Source: VFKE01 sp031400955 (GTDB taxonomy: Bacteria; Verrucomicrobiota; Verrucomicrobiia; Verrucomicrobiales; Verrucomicrobiaceae). Taken from it: a stretch of DNA of 5,975 nucleotides. The notes under the pieces were generated by a model. It was not told where the DNA came from, did no database searches, and saw only the letters and a program-made list of their open reading frames with translations. Where the stretch lies: assembly GCA_031400955.1 (NCBI GenBank), contig JANNQW010000326.1:1-5975 (forward strand). Direction: 5' to 3'. The position numbers were made by a program, and so were the translations under genes. Shown one piece after another: positions 5,777 to 5,975 of this stretch (positions are counted from its first letter, which is position 1; each line of letters begins with the position of its first letter).

Positions 5777-5975
5777 ATGAAATTCTTCCTGCTGCTATTC
5801 CTCTGCGTTCCTACCCTGGCGGCAGCCGCACCTTCTTATGTCATCACGGTTTCTGAAACCACGATGTCGGATGCGACTTGGAAGCCTGTGGTGGAGAAGT
5901 TGCAGTCCAAACATCACGCCACTGTGCTGACATGGAAACAATCTCCCGATGAAACTCTCCACGGCCTCCAGAAGG
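5777..5975 (+). CDS. Secreted protein of unknown function, N-terminal part (3' end cut off)
   Basis: The first 66 codons are in the window and the gene runs past the right edge. It begins with a textbook Sec signal peptide: MKFF, a hydrophobic core LLLFLCVPTL, and an AAAA-P cleavage region at about residues 15-19. So it is exported to the periplasm or the outside. The mature start reads YVITVSETTMSDATWKPVVEKLQSK and then HHATVLTWKQSPDETLHGLQK. This looks like an alpha/beta start: a strand, a helix with the pattern W..VV..L, and a second strand ATVLTW. I recall similar openings in secreted Verrucomicrobia and Planctomycetes proteins, some with gingipain-like C25 peptidase domains, but the fragment has no catalytic residues, so this is a weak guess. 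The ATG at 5777 is chosen for the signal peptide; an in-frame GTG at 5759 is less likely. It is divergent from the hydrolase relic and the TPR gene. Confidence 0.75.
   Translation, partial: MKFFLLLFLCVPTLAAAAPSYVITVSETTMSDATWKPVVEKLQSKHHATVLTWKQSPDETLHGLQK

Noticed and set aside
5647..5856. 69-residue plus-strand open frame
   Set aside because: It overlaps the secreted-protein gene in another frame and lacks a signal peptide or domain, while the 5777 frame has a strong signal peptide.

Overview
This window appears to be chromosomal DNA from a GC-rich, Gram-negative-like bacterium. My best guess is Verrucomicrobiota or a related PVC lineage. The guess rests on three things: starts without clear Shine-Dalgarno sequences, a large GT-C/TPR membrane protein, and an SGNH-hydrolase remnant of the IGNSYT type. 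It is a style-based inference, because no rRNA or other phylogenetic marker is present.

Layout. Almost everything is on the minus strand, so in transcription order it reads from right to left. At the right edge a plus-strand gene for a secreted protein (5777 to beyond the end) starts with a clear signal peptide and runs out of the window. To its left, on the minus strand, is a short broken relic of an SGNH/GDSL hydrolase (about 5352-5558). Next is an 817-residue membrane protein (2887-5340) with a TMTC-like GT-C N-terminal half and a C-terminal stack of TPR repeats. It is followed by pyrE (2225-2797, orotate phosphoribosyltransferase), a small glycine-zipper lipoprotein (1751-2044) closed by a good intrinsic terminator (1689-1724), and glpD (63-1619, glycerol-3-phosphate dehydrogenase). 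What looks like the first codons of another minus-strand gene follows (1-53) and runs off the left edge.

The genes do not form one obvious pathway. PyrE is pyrimidine biosynthesis, GlpD is glycerol and lipid metabolism, the glycine-zipper protein belongs to the envelope, and the TPR protein is probably a membrane glycosyltransferase-like protein. The TPR gene and pyrE are 89 bases apart with no terminator visible between them, so they may be co-transcribed. The terminator before glpD shows that glpD starts a separate unit, probably continuing into the partial gene on the left.

I see no CRISPR array, tRNA, rRNA, insertion sequence or phage gene, and no convincing evidence of a new multi-gene system. 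The most unusual spots are the junction at about 5340-5560, where a hydrolase relic meets a perfect 8-bp inverted repeat overlapping the presumed promoter of the TPR gene, and the regular 102-bp tandem repeat inside that gene.
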